A stretch of 64,000 nucleotides of DNA, taken from NCBI RefSeq assembly GCF_026013525.1, contig NZ_JAPDRA010000010.1, positions 1-64,000 of the forward strand, read 5' to 3'. The stretch's first letter is position 1; the number at the start of each line of letters is the position of its first letter. Below the pieces are notes generated by a model. It was not told the origin of the DNA. It made no database searches and was given only the letters and a program-made list of their open reading frames with translations. Made by a program: the position numbers and the translations under genes. Origin of the DNA: Sphingomonas canadensis. Lineage in GTDB: Bacteria > Pseudomonadota > Alphaproteobacteria > Sphingomonadales > Sphingomonadaceae. This document shows positions 55,350 to 64,000 of this stretch, in pieces.

Positions 55350-56846
55350 ATGGAGGGAATCGAGGCCGCCCGCGCGGCGCTCCGGGAAGGCCGGCCGGCG
55401 CTGCTCTGGCGCCGTCAGGTCGCCGATACGGAAACGCCCGTCGCGGCGGCGCTCAAGCTGATCGAGCCGGGGCGCGGCGATTTCCTGCTCGAATCGGTCG
55501 AGGGCGGCTCGGTTCGCGGGCGGCACAGCCTGATCGGGCTGGCTCCGGACCTGGTGTTCCGCGCGACCGGCGACGAAGCCGAGATCAACGCCCATTGGCT
55601 GACCGATCGCGCGGCCTTCACCCCCTGTCAGGCGCCCGCGCTGGAGGCGCTGCGCGCGCTCGTCTCCGAATGCCGGATGGAGGTGCCGGAGGCGCTGCCC
55701 CGCGCGCTGGCCTGCCTGGTCGGCTATTTCGGCTATGAGACGGTGGGGCTGGTGGAGCGGCTGCCCCGTCCCGCCCCCAATCCGATCGCCGTCCCCGACA
55801 TGATGTTCGTGCGCCCCACCGTGGTGCTGATCTTCGACCGGCTGGCCGATACCCTGTTCATCGTATCCCCCGTCTGGCCCGGCCATGATGCGGAGCGCGC
55901 GATCCGCCAGGCGGAGGAGCGGATCGACGCCGTCGCCGCCAAGCTGGCCACCGCCGCGCTGCCCGCCCCCGCCCGCGCCGATCCCTATGACGTGTCGCTG
56001 GAGCCGGTGCTGGCGCCCGGCCGCTATGCGCAGATGGTGCGCGAGGCGAAGGAGTTCATCGCGGCGGGCGACATCTTCCAGGTGGTGCTGGCGCAGCGCT
56101 TTACCGTGCCCTTCGCGCTGCCGCCGTTCGAGCTGTATCGCGCGTTGCGCCGGGTGAACCCCTCGCCCTTCCTCTATCACCTCGATCTGCCCGGCTTCGC
56201 GCTCACCGGATCGAGCCCGGAGATACTGGTGCGCCTGCGCGACGGCGAGGTGACGATCCGCCCGATCGCCGGCACCCGCCCCCGCGGCCGCACCGCCGCG
56301 GAGGACGAGGCCAACCGCGTCAGCCTGCTCGACGATCCCAAAGAGCGCGCGGAGCATCTGATGCTGCTCGATCTGGGCCGCAACGACGTGGGCCGCGTCG
56401 CCACCGCGGGCAGCGTGCATGTGACCGACAGCTTCGGCATCGAATTCTACAGCCACGTGATGCACATCGTGTCGAACGTGGTCGGCCGCATCGGCAAGGG
56501 CAAGGACGCGCTCGACGCGCTGTTCGCGGGCTTTCCGGCGGGCACCGTTTCGGGCGCGCCAAAGGTGCGCGCGTGCGAGATCATCGCCGGGCTGGAGCCG
56601 GAAACGCGCGGCCCCTATGCCGGCGGCGTCGGCTATTTCTCGCCGGATGGATCGATGGATTCGTGCATCGTGCTGCGCACCGCGCTGGTGAAGGACGGGC
56701 TGATGCACGTCCAGGCCGGCGCGGGGATCGTGGCCGATTCCGATCCTGCCTATGAGCAGCGCGAATGCGAGGCGAAGGCGGGCGCCCTGCTCGCCGCCGC
56801 GCGCGAAGCGATCGCGCGCGCGGCGGAGGCGCGGTTCGGCCAATAG
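55350..56846 (+). CDS. trpE: Anthranilate synthase component I
   Basis: Protein of 498 residues. The N-terminal half carries the Trp feedback site (LLESVEGG), and the chorismate-binding domain has LTGSSPEILVRL, GTRPRG, LLDLGRNDVGRV, SGAPKVRACEII and YAGGVGYF. It makes anthranilate from chorismate with TrpG. Start 4 bases after ppiD. The trpG gene does not follow directly: a minus-strand gene and a glycosidase-like gene lie between. Confidence 0.97.
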   Translation: MEGIEAARAALREGRPALLWRRQVADTETPVAAALKLIEPGRGDFLLESVEGGSVRGRHSLIGLAPDLVFRATGDEAEINAHWLTDRAAFTPCQAPALEALRALVSECRMEVPEALPRALACLVGYFGYETVGLVERLPRPAPNPIAVPDMMFVRPTVVLIFDRLADTLFIVSPVWPGHDAERAIRQAEERIDAVAAKLATAALPAPARADPYDVSLEPVLAPGRYAQMVREAKEFIAAGDIFQVVLAQRFTVPFALPPFELYRALRRVNPSPFLYHLDLPGFALTGSSPEILVRLRDGEVTIRPIAGTRPRGRTAAEDEANRVSLLDDPKERAEHLMLLDLGRNDVGRVATAGSVHVTDSFGIEFYSHVMHIVSNVVGRIGKGKDALDALFAGFPAGTVSGAPKVRACEIIAGLEPETRGPYAGGVGYFSPDGSMDSCIVLRTALVKDGLMHVQAGAGIVADSDPAYEQRECEAKAGALLAAAREAIARAAEARFGQ

Positions 56847-56856
56847 GCGACCGTCC

Positions 56857-56922
56857 CCGGTCTTGAGTCTGTCGGCCCTTGGCGGAATCGGCTCCAGCCC
56901 AGATAAGACAGTCTCAAGCCGG
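56857..56922. terminator. Imperfect hairpin after trpE
   Basis: CCGGTCTTGAGTCTGTC (56857-56873) pairs with GACAGTCTCAAGCCGG (56907-56922) with one bulge and one mismatch, around a 33-base loop. It lies between convergent genes. It has no T tract, so termination is inferred only. Confidence 0.4.
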
Positions 56923-56936
56923 GAGAAGGCGGCGCC

Positions 56937-57332
56937 TCAGGGAATATTCGCCTCGCGCACGCGGCGCTCCAGCCGCTCGCGCGCCCATTGCTCGATCATC
57001 GAACGGGTGCAGCCGGTCTGGCCGCCGCTGCCCACGGGCGAACAGCTATTGGGCAGTCCGACACGGTTGACCTCCTCGATAATCTCGGCCCGGCGGCCCC
57101 AGGCCACGCCGTCCGGACGGTCGCTCGGCTGGTCGCGGAATTCCTTCGGGATGCGATAGGGCGAATCGCCGCCCTTGGCGCAAACCACGATCTCGTCCGG
57201 GTCCGTGCTGGCCGGGCAGGTTTCCTCGCCGAACAGGATGATGTTGCGGATCCGCTTGGGCGGGTCCTCCGGCGCGGGAGCCTCCTGCGGCATGACGGGC
57301 GCCAGGATGGCGGCGAGAACCAGGCTGATCAT
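56937..57332 (-). CDS. Small exported protein of unknown function
   Basis: Protein of 131 residues. A short signal peptide (MISLVLAAILAPVMPQEAPA) precedes a region with four cysteines: EETCPASTDPDEIVVCAKGG, then NSCSPVGSGGQTGCTRSM, probably forming two disulphides. It has a basic, Arg-rich end. It resembles small secreted proteins common in sphingomonads, but I know no function. It is on the strand opposite to the trp genes, inside the split trp cluster. Confidence 0.7.
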   Translation of the reverse strand: MISLVLAAILAPVMPQEAPAPEDPPKRIRNIILFGEETCPASTDPDEIVVCAKGGDSPYRIPKEFRDQPSDRPDGVAWGRRAEIIEEVNRVGLPNSCSPVGSGGQTGCTRSMIEQWARERLERRVREANIP

Positions 57333-57373
57333 TCATACTCCTCAGGCAACTAGGCACCCCTGCCGAATGCACC

Positions 57374-57407
57374 ATTGCGCCATAGTGTGGCGGGCGCATG
57401 GCGCAAT
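57374..57407. promoter_or_regulatory. 10-bp inverted repeat
   Basis: ATTGCGCCAT (57374-57383) and ATGGCGCAAT (57398-57407) are perfect arms with a 14-base loop, between the divergent promoters of the two genes. It could be an operator or a small RNA hairpin. Confidence 0.5.
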
Positions 57408-57461
57408 CCGGCTTGCCCCGTACGCCGGGCACCCTAGATTCACCGCCAGCTTTACAGACAA

Positions 57462-57541
57462 CGGCACCGGCCCGCTTCCCCGCCCGGCCATCCAACGCTG
57501 GTATTCTATGAGTGGCCGGGTGGGGGAGCGGGCCGGTGCCG
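57462..57541. repeat. Very long hairpin (29-bp stem, 22-base loop) upstream of a glycosidase-like gene
   Basis: The left arm 57462-57490 pairs with 57513-57541. All 29 positions pair if two G-U pairs are allowed (27 Watson-Crick). The arms begin CGGCACCGGCCCGCT and end GCGGGCCGGTGCCG. It ends 29 bases before ATG 57571, so it is either a 5'-UTR structure or an inserted palindromic element. Confidence 0.75.
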
Positions 57542-57570
57542 CCCAACTCGGAACGAGTTCAGACCATATT

Positions 57571-58335
57571 ATGAAAGGTTTCCGTTGCCTGGCCGTCCTG
57601 GCCCTTGCGCTGCTCGCCGCGGGCTGCGGGCCGCCGAAGAGCCGCGACGGAATCGACGCCGCGTGCAGCCGCATCACCTTCGAGGAAGGGCGCTTCACCG
57701 TCTGCCGCGCCGATCCGGGCAAGCACGAGCTGCTGCTGGCCGACAAGGGCGCCGACGGCAAGCCGATGCGCGAATTCGCGGCGTTGCGCGGCCGGCTCGG
57801 CCCGCGCGCGGCGCGGGTGGCCTTCGCGATGAACGCGGGCATGTTCAACGAACAGGGCAACCCGATCGGCTATTATGTCGAGGACGGCGCCCAGCAGGTC
57901 GCGCTCAACCGGCGCAAGGGGCCGGGCAATTTCCACCTGGAGCCCAACGGCGTGTTCTGGGGCGACGCGGCGGGCTGGCATGTCGCCACCACCGATGCCT
58001 TTGCCGCGAACACGCCCGCGCACGTCCGCTTCGGCACGCAATCCGGCCCGATGCTGATGATCGGCGGAAAGCTCCATCCCCAGCTCAGCGAGAACGGCAC
58101 CTCGCTCCAGATCCGCAACGGCGTGGGCGTGGCGAAGGACGGATCGGCCTGGTTCGCGATCAGCGACGAGCCAGTGTCGTTCGGCCGCTTCGCCCGGCTG
58201 TTCCGCGACAGGCTGGGCTGCCCCGACGCGCTCTACTTCGACGGTGCCGTTTCGCGGCTGTGGGATCCGGTTGCGGCACGCGAAGATGAAGGTCAGCCGA
58301 TCGGCCCGATTGTCGTGGCGCTCCAGAAGCGGTAG
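57571..58335 (+). CDS. Phosphodiester glycosidase (NAGPA-like) lipoprotein
   Basis: Protein of 254 residues with a lipobox (LLAAGC). The NAGPA fold is recognisable in [51 protein letters not shown] and the C-terminal [12 protein letters not shown]. The family includes the enzyme that uncovers GlcNAc-1-phosphodiester on lysosomal enzymes and bacterial exopolysaccharide-related proteins. The bacterial substrate is unknown. ATG 57571 lacks a strong ribosome site and follows the long hairpin. It ends 10 bases before trpG and may share its transcript. Confidence 0.85.
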   Translation: MKGFRCLAVLALALLAAGCGPPKSRDGIDAACSRITFEEGRFTVCRADPGKHELLLADKGADGKPMREFAALRGRLGPRAARVAFAMNAGMFNEQGNPIGYYVEDGAQQVALNRRKGPGNFHLEPNGVFWGDAAGWHVATTDAFAANTPAHVRFGTQSGPMLMIGGKLHPQLSENGTSLQIRNGVGVAKDGSAWFAISDEPVSFGRFARLFRDRLGCPDALYFDGAVSRLWDPVAAREDEGQPIGPIVVALQKR

Positions 58336-58345
58336 CGGCGGCGCC

Positions 58346-58930
58346 ATGATCCTCGTCATCGACAATTACGACAGCTTCACCTGGAACCTCGTCCATTATC
58401 TGATGGAGCTGGGCGCGGAGGTTAAGGTGGTGCGCAACGACGCGCTCACCGCGGCCGAGGCGCTCGCCAGCAATGCCCAGGCGTTCCTGATCTCGCCCGG
58501 CCCCTGCACCCCGAACGAAGCCGGCATCAGCCTGGACCTGGTCGCCGCCTGCGCGGACCAGCGCAAGCCGCTGCTGGGCGTATGCCTGGGCCACCAGTCG
58601 ATCGGCCAGCATTTCGGCGGCAAGGTGGTGCGCGGCGGGCTGATGCACGGCAAGACCAGCCCGGTCCTCCACGACGGCACGGGGCTGTACCAGGGCCTGC
58701 CCTCGCCCTTCACCGCGACTCGCTATCACTCGCTGATCGTCACCGACATTCCCGAGGCGCTGGTGGTCAACGCCACTGCGGACGACGGCAGCGTGATGGG
58801 CTTCCACCACCGCGAGCTGCCGATCCACGGCGTCCAGTTCCACCCGGAAAGCATCGCCACCGAACATGGCCACGCGATGCTGGCCAACTTCCTGCGCATC
58901 GCAGGTATAGAGGCCAAGGCGCTGGCCTGA
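58346..58930 (+). CDS. trpG: Anthranilate synthase component II (glutamine amidotransferase)
   Basis: Class I amidotransferase of 194 residues with opening [18 protein letters not shown], oxyanion [11 protein letters not shown], nucleophile Cys in [13 protein letters not shown], and the His-Glu of [14 protein letters not shown]. It supplies ammonia to TrpE; a shared PabA role is possible in this group. Start 10 bp after the glycosidase-like gene. Confidence 0.96.
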   Translation: MILVIDNYDSFTWNLVHYLMELGAEVKVVRNDALTAAEALASNAQAFLISPGPCTPNEAGISLDLVAACADQRKPLLGVCLGHQSIGQHFGGKVVRGGLMHGKTSPVLHDGTGLYQGLPSPFTATRYHSLIVTDIPEALVVNATADDGSVMGFHHRELPIHGVQFHPESIATEHGHAMLANFLRIAGIEAKALA

Positions 58931-58990
58931 CTCCCCCATCCTCCCCCGCCAGGGGGAGGTGGCGCGCGGAGCGCGACGGAGGGGATGGAA
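58931..58990. repeat. REP-like palindromic sequence
   Basis: CCTCCCCC-GCCA-GGGGGAGG (58940-58959), followed by GTGGCGCGCGGAGCGCGAC and GGAGGGG, resembles the short dispersed extragenic palindromes common in alphaproteobacteria as I recall them. It follows trpG and could also act as a terminator. Confidence 0.5.
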
Positions 58991-59072
58991 GCACGACTGC
59001 CAGCGGTCTCCAGCCACTCCGTCAGCCTGCGGCTGCAACCTTCCCCTTCTCAACCGGTCCCCGCGCCCGGCC

Positions 59073-59837
59073 TCAATGCCCGCTCGCCGCGGCGACGAAG
59101 GCGTTCAACTGCACCACCGTCTGGTCGAACCGCCCCTCCGCCTCGGCGTTGCGGAGGAACTTCACCATCTCCACCAGGATTTCCGGCGGCGTAGGCTCCA
59201 CCGCGAACAGCGCCATCACCTCGTCGACGAAGTCGTTGAGCGGCAGATAGCCCTCGCGCGCCTCCTGCCCCGGCGTCAGCCCGGTCTGCACCGCGGGCGG
59301 CGCCAGCTCGATCACCTCCACCTTGCCGCGCAGCGCCTCGCGCATCGCCACGGTATAGCTGTGCATCGCGGCCTTGGTGGCGTTGTAGGTCGGCGTGGTG
59401 AGCAGCGGGACGAACGCCAGGCCGGAGGTGACGTTCACCACCGCCGCATCCGGCTGCGCCGCCAGATGGTCGATCAGCGCGTTGGTCAGCCGGATCGGGC
59501 CAAGCAGGTTGGTGGTGATCGTCGCCTCCGCATCGGCCAGGTCGCGCCGCGCGGTCAGCTCCTCGAAGCGCATCATCCCGGCGTTGTTCACCAGCACGTT
59601 GACGCCCGGATGCGCCGCCAGCAGCCGCCGGGCGAAGTCCTCGATCCCCTCGGCGCTGTCCACGTCAAGCTCGATCGCATGCATGTTCGCGCGGCCCGCG
59701 ATCGCCGCTTCCAGCGCGGCCAGCCGTCGCCCGGCGACGATCACCACATTGCCCAGGTCGTGGAAACGCTGCGCCAGCGCCGCGCCGATGCCCGAACCGC
59801 CGCCGGTGATCAGCATGGTGTTGCCCTTGGTCTTCAT
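59073..59837 (-). CDS. SDR family oxidoreductase (DltE-like)
   Basis: Short-chain dehydrogenase of 254 residues: cofactor motif ITGGGSGIG, LVNNAGM, Ser in NVTSGLAF, YNATK, and a C-terminal extension with PPEILVEMVKFLRNAE, as in the DltE-like group. The substrate is unknown. ATG 59837 follows GGGAGA. It is divergent from an HxlR regulator 108 bp away, a frequent pair in which the regulator controls the oxidoreductase. Confidence 0.88.
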   Translation of the reverse strand: MKTKGNTMLITGGGSGIGAALAQRFHDLGNVVIVAGRRLAALEAAIAGRANMHAIELDVDSAEGIEDFARRLLAAHPGVNVLVNNAGMMRFEELTARRDLADAEATITTNLLGPIRLTNALIDHLAAQPDAAVVNVTSGLAFVPLLTTPTYNATKAAMHSYTVAMREALRGKVEVIELAPPAVQTGLTPGQEAREGYLPLNDFVDEVMALFAVEPTPPEILVEMVKFLRNAEAEGRFDQTVVQLNAFVAAASGH

Positions 59838-59918
59838 GGGTCGATCTCCCGTTCCGGATTGCCAATGGCGCCGATCTAGACCATCACTCTCCATTGGAAA
59901 GAAGGCACTGAAAAGAAT

Positions 59919-59942
59919 TATACTTACCTGAAAGAGAGTATA
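59919..59942. promoter_or_regulatory. Inverted repeat in the SDR/HxlR divergent promoter
   Basis: TATACT (59919-59924) and AGTATA (59937-59942) are perfect 6-bp arms with a 12-bp spacer, in a notably AT-rich stretch just before the HxlR start. Candidate HxlR operator. Confidence 0.5.
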
Positions 59943-59945
59943 GAC

Positions 59946-60368
59946 ATGAGCACCCTCCCCTTCGATCCCGCCACCATCGCGGAGGCGCGGCGCGTCACCG
60001 CCGAAGGGCAGCAGCACGCGGTCGATCCCGCGGTCGAAACGCTGGTGACCGAGCTGATCGGCCGCGTGGCGGACAAATGGACGATGATCCTGCTCGAGGT
60101 GCTGGAGGAGCATGGCGAGCTGCGCTTCACCCAGATCGCCCGGCATGTGGACGGAATCAGCCAGAAGATGCTCACCCAGACGCTGCGCCAGATGGAGCGC
60201 GACGGCATGGTGACGCGCACCGTCCATGCCGTGGTGCCGCCGCGCGTCGACTACCGGCTGACCGATCTGGGCCACAGCCTGGGCGCGGCCTTCTGTGGCG
60301 TGTGGCTGTGGGCGGAGGAGAATCTGGCGCGGGTTCAGGCGGCGCGGGAATCGTTCGACGCGCGCTGA
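59946..60368 (+). CDS. HxlR-family winged-helix transcriptional regulator
   Basis: Protein of 140 residues: an N-terminal segment with DPAVETLVTELIGRVADKW, a winged helix with LRFTQIARHVDGISQKMLTQ and LRQMERDGMVTR, and the wing VPPRVDYRLTDLGHSLG. This is the HxlR/DUF24 type, often responding to aldehydes, quinones or disulphide stress. It has no N-terminal redox cysteine; the only cysteine is near Cys117. Divergent from the SDR gene. Confidence 0.92.
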   Translation: MSTLPFDPATIAEARRVTAEGQQHAVDPAVETLVTELIGRVADKWTMILLEVLEEHGELRFTQIARHVDGISQKMLTQTLRQMERDGMVTRTVHAVVPPRVDYRLTDLGHSLGAAFCGVWLWAEENLARVQAARESFDAR

Positions 60369-60494
60369 TCCTGAAACCCCGCCGCCGCCTACAATTTGCG
60401 ACAATATCGCCGCGGCCGTGGCACAGACACGATACAGAAATATGCGAATCAGGCTCCAACGCCCGATCCCGGGCGCAGATTGGAGACAACGGGA

Positions 60495-60878
60495 ATGAAC
60501 CAGAAACTGAAACTCGGGCTCGCGGCGCTGGGCGGCGCAGTGCTCGCCAGCGGCCTGGGCGCGGGTATCGCCTACGCCGGCATGAACAGCGAGCTCGGCC
60601 CGTTCGGCCGCGCCGATGTGGACGGCAACGGCCAGCTCACCAAGACCGAATGGGTCAAGGCGGCCGGTGACCGTTTCGACCGGCTGGACGTCAACAAGGA
60701 CGGCAAGCTCGTCTGGTCGGAACTACCGCGGCGCATGCGCCATGGCGATGGCCACGGGTTCCGCCATGGTCCCGATGGTCCCGGCGGGCCGGGCCGGGGC
60801 TTCGAGGCGCGCGATCCGGACGACCGGCCGGCACCGCCCCCGGCGCAGCCCGCGGCCCCGGTGCAGAACACCAACTGA
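60495..60878 (+). CDS. Exported EF-hand protein
   Basis: Protein of 127 residues with a signal peptide (to AYAGM) and two canonical calcium loops: DVDGNGQLTKTE (41-52) and DVNKDGKLVWSE (65-76), both with Asp1, Gly6 and Glu12. A His/Gly/Pro-rich tail follows (about 83-127). It likely binds Ca2+ in the periplasm. It stands alone, with a strong terminator after it. Confidence 0.88.
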   Translation: MNQKLKLGLAALGGAVLASGLGAGIAYAGMNSELGPFGRADVDGNGQLTKTEWVKAAGDRFDRLDVNKDGKLVWSELPRRMRHGDGHGFRHGPDGPGGPGRGFEARDPDDRPAPPPAQPAAPVQNTN

Positions 60879-60887
60879 GCCCTGGGA

Positions 60888-60917
60888 GGGGCGCCCGGTG
60901 TCCCCGGGCGCCCCTTT
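60888..60917 (+). terminator. Rho-independent terminator after the EF-hand gene
   Basis: GGGGCGCCCGG (60888-60898) pairs perfectly with CCGGGCGCCCC (60904-60914), with a 5-base loop followed by TTT. It separates the EF-hand gene from trpD. Confidence 0.8.
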
Positions 60918-60967
60918 CGTACACGGAAGGGCTCGACTCGCGCGCGCCGCGCCGGAATAGAGGCGCC

Positions 60968-61963
60968 GTGAGCCGTTATGCCCCCCTCCCCGATCCCCTG
61001 GCGCCGCTTTCGCGCGACGAGGCCGCGCAGGCCTTTGCCGACATCCTCGACGGCGCCGCGCCCGACGAGGCGATCGAGGGCTTCCTGATCAGCCTCGCCG
61101 AACGCGGCGAGACCGCGACCGAGATCGCCGAGGCCGCCCGTGCGCTCCGCGCGCGGATGATCGCGGTCCAGGCGCCCCCCGGCGCGATCGACGTCTGCGG
61201 CACCGGGGGTGACGGGCATCACACGCTCAATGTCTCCACCGCCGTCAGCCTGATCGTCGCGGCCTGCGGCGTGCCGGTGGCCAAGCACGGCAACCGCGCC
61301 GCCAGCTCAAAGGCGGGCGCCGCCGACACGCTGGAGGCGCTGGGACTCGACCTGGAACGCGCCCAGGAGCGCGCCGAGGCGACGCTGGCGGAGATCGGCA
61401 TCGCCTTCCTCTTCGCGCAGAAGCACCATCCCTCGCTGGGCCGCATCGCGCCGATCCGCCGCCGCATCGGCCGCCGGACGATCTTCAACCTGATGGGGCC
61501 GCTCGCCAATCCGGCCAACGTCACGCGCCAGCTCATCGGCATCGCCCGCCCAGACTATGCCCCCGTCTATGCGGAGGCGCTGGCCCAGCTCGGCACCGAG
61601 GCCGCGGCGGTGATCGCGGGCGACGAAAGTCTCGACGAGCTTTCGCCCGAGGGACACAGCATCGCCGTGAACGTCGGCAGCGCGACGGTGCCCACCAGCA
61701 TCCTGCCCGAGGACGCCGGCCTGCCGCGCCACCCGCTCGCGGCGATCCGCGGCGGCACGCCCGTGGAGAACGCAGCCGCGCTGCGCCGCCTGCTTCAGGG
61801 CGAGAAAGGCGCCTATCGCGACGCCGTGCTGCTCAATGCCGCCGCCGCGCTGATCGTCGCGGGCCGCGCACACGATCTTCGCGAAGGCGTGGAGGAAGCG
61901 GCCGAGGTGCTCGACAACGGCCTTGCCAACGCGCTGCTCGACTGCTGGATCGCCTACGCATGA
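60968..61963 (+). CDS. trpD: Anthranilate phosphoribosyltransferase
   Basis: Protein of 331 residues with the PRPP site [31 protein letters not shown], and [14 protein letters not shown]. It joins anthranilate to PRPP. It starts with GTG 60968 and overlaps trpC by 4 bases. It is separated from trpG by the SDR, HxlR and EF-hand genes, so it needs its own promoter. Confidence 0.96.
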   Translation: MSRYAPLPDPLAPLSRDEAAQAFADILDGAAPDEAIEGFLISLAERGETATEIAEAARALRARMIAVQAPPGAIDVCGTGGDGHHTLNVSTAVSLIVAACGVPVAKHGNRAASSKAGAADTLEALGLDLERAQERAEATLAEIGIAFLFAQKHHPSLGRIAPIRRRIGRRTIFNLMGPLANPANVTRQLIGIARPDYAPVYAEALAQLGTEAAAVIAGDESLDELSPEGHSIAVNVGSATVPTSILPEDAGLPRHPLAAIRGGTPVENAAALRRLLQGEKGAYRDAVLLNAAAALIVAGRAHDLREGVEEAAEVLDNGLANALLDCWIAYA

Positions 61964-62741
61964 GCACGATCCTGGACCGCATCCTGGAAACCAAGCGCGA
62001 CGAGGTAGCCGCGCGCCGCCGCGCCACGCCGGTGGCGGACCTCCACGGCCTGGCGCTGGCGCAGACGCCCCCGCGCGGCTTCCGCCAGGCGCTCGATCGC
62101 AAGGCGGCGGACGGATACGGCCTGATCGCGGAGATCAAGAAGGCGAGCCCGTCGAAGGGGCTGATCCGCCCCGATTTCGATCCCCCCGCCCATGCCCGCG
62201 CCTATCAGGCGGGCGGCGCGGCCTGCCTGTCGGTGTTGACCGACTTCGAATATTTCCAGGGGCATGAGGACTATCTGGTCGCCGCCCGCGCCGCCTGCGC
62301 GCTGCCGGTGATCCGCAAGGATTTCATGGTCGATCCGTGGCAGGTGCTGGAATCGCGCAGCATCGGCGCGGACGCGATCCTGATCATCGTCGCCGCGCTG
62401 GAGGACGGGCAGATGGCCGAGATCGAGGCTGCTGCGCATGAGCTGGGCATGGACGCGCTGGTCGAGGTCCACGACGCGCAGGAGCTGGAGCGCGCGCTGC
62501 GGCTGCGGTCGCGGCTGATCGGGGTGAACAACCGCAATCTGAAGACGTTCGAGGTCGATGTTCAGAAGACCTACGATCTCGTCAGTTCCGCGCCCTCCGG
62601 TTGCACCTTCGTCGCGGAGAGCGGCCTCACCAGCCGCGCGGACCTGGATGCGATGGCGGAGCACGGCATCCGCTGCTTCCTGATCGGCGAGGCGCTGATG
62701 CGCCAGCCGGATGTCGAGGCGGCGACCCGGGCGATGGTGGG

Positions 62742-62745
<4 letters not shown>
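61960..62745 (+). CDS. trpC: Indole-3-glycerol-phosphate synthase
   Basis: TIM barrel of 261 residues: opening [17 protein letters not shown], the catalytic [45 protein letters not shown] and [14 protein letters not shown]. No TrpF fusion. Its start overlaps the trpD stop (ATGA) and its stop overlaps the moaC start. Confidence 0.97.
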
Positions 62746-63218
<473 letters not shown>

Positions 63219-63277
63219 AGCTTGCCGCGTTACCCGAAATGGAGGAAGGTTGCCCCGGCCGCTCCGGTGGCTTGGTA

Positions 63278-64000
63278 ATGGTTTCAGGGGTGCCCGCGAT
63301 CCGCGCATCGACGGTAACGAACGGGAATTTGAATGGGGGGGGAGAGGACGAGGTCCCGCCGATCCGCCTCGTCACCCGCCTGCTCTCCGAAATGCAGACC
63401 TCGATCGTCGCGGCGGGCATCCGGGCATTCGACGGCGATCTCGATCGCTTCGTCATCTTCACGCTGATCGTGCGCCAGGGCATGCGAAGCTGGGAGGCCG
63501 CCCCCGGCGAGGAGGATGCCGGCGCCATCTCCACCCATTCGCTGGCCGCATCGCTTTCCCGCCCGTTCGAAACGGTGCGCCGCCATGTGATCGCGCTGAC
63601 CGAGGCCGGGCTGTGCGCGCGCACCCCCTCCGGCGTGCGGGCCAGGCGGCAGGCGCAGGCCCGGCCGGAGATTCGCGAGGCGATGATCGTCGCGCACGAC
63701 AGCCTGGTGCGGCTGGTGGAGGATCTGGCGCGCTTCGGCGTGCCGCTGCCCCCCGCCAGGGCGGGCGTGGCCTATGATCCGGCGGCGGGGCTCCAGGCAT
63801 CGGCCGATGTGATGCTGGCGGTGATCGATTCGAACATGCCCGCGCACAGCGAATGGCTGAACCTGGTGCTGTTCTCTTCGATCCTGTGCGCCAACTCGCG
63901 CGCCATCACCCAGGATCCGGCGCTGGCCCAGACGCATCGCGACCATCGGAACCCGGTTCCCGGCGCGCTGTGGCGCCCGGTGCGCATCAGCGTCCTCTCG
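63278..64000 (+). CDS. Winged-helix DNA-binding protein, 3' end cut by window edge
   Basis: At least 241 codons, open to the right edge. A central helix-turn-helix is seen in STHSLAASLSRPFETVRRHV, then LTEAGLCAR, followed by a helical C-terminal region (IREAMIVAHDSLVRLVEDLARF). It resembles a MarR- or GntR-like wing but I cannot name the family. The start is uncertain: ATG 63239, ATG 63278, GTG 63290 and TTG 63329 are all in frame. It lies where moeA would be expected. Confidence 0.7.
   Translation, partial: MVSGVPAIRASTVTNGNLNGGGEDEVPPIRLVTRLLSEMQTSIVAAGIRAFDGDLDRFVIFTLIVRQGMRSWEAAPGEEDAGAISTHSLAASLSRPFETVRRHVIALTEAGLCARTPSGVRARRQAQARPEIREAMIVAHDSLVRLVEDLARFGVPLPPARAGVAYDPAAGLQASADVMLAVIDSNMPAHSEWLNLVLFSSILCANSRAITQDPALAQTHRDHRNPVPGALWRPVRISVLS

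Overview
The window is high-GC DNA from an alphaproteobacterium, almost certainly a sphingomonad. The evidence is the TonB-dependent receptor / SapC / cupin / tryptophan-halogenase cassette, the single-cysteine DksA-type protein, the DUF465 and DUF1465 genes, the serS-nlpD and tpiA-ppiD-trp neighbourhoods, and a non-phosphorylative L-rhamnose pathway of the type described in Sphingomonas. No rRNA, tRNA or CRISPR array was seen. All calls come from reading the sequence; no database search was run.

Layout. 1-63 looks like the last 20 codons of an IS5-type transposase. 437-6885 holds a TonB-dependent receptor, SapC, a cupin/JmjC-like protein and a flavin-dependent halogenase. 7044-14675 is a MacB-like efflux module (small membrane protein, HlyD adaptor, ATPase, FtsX permease on the minus strand) divergent from an NtrC-type response regulator and a histidine kinase. 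The 171-bp gap between them carries a perfect sigma-54 promoter facing the efflux operon, a one-mismatch sigma-54 promoter facing the regulator, and an 8-bp inverted repeat between the two.

14712-33841 is a plant-polysaccharide island. The minus strand encodes rhamnonate dehydratase, an FAH-family hydrolase, an SDR, a lactonase, RhaT, and GH43, GH28 and GH10 enzymes. The plus strand encodes IclR, a rhamnose dehydrogenase-like SDR, an FMN L-lactate dehydrogenase, a UxaA-family dehydratase and an exported six-hairpin glycosidase-like protein. A second TonB receptor closes the island. Together they can import oligosaccharides, release L-rhamnose and oxidise it to pyruvate plus L-lactate, and then oxidise the lactate. 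Both TonB receptors have similar LacI-type operator palindromes upstream.

34207-51100 is mostly housekeeping and small unknown genes: a cysteine-rich membrane protein, gamma-carbonic anhydrase, an NMO-like flavoprotein, DUF1465, a divergent DUF465 pair, PilZ, DksA, a long Ser/Gly/Thr repeat protein with a PEP-CTERM-like tail, serS, an NlpD-like lipoprotein, a K+ channel, rimO, an unlabelled M14-like peptidase, a membrane-anchored LuxR protein and radC. 51114-64000 holds an M17 aminopeptidase, tpiA, ppiD and the tryptophan genes trpE, trpG, trpD and trpC with moaC. The trp set is split by two insertions, one of which contains a striking 29-bp-stem hairpin. A winged-helix gene runs off the right edge.
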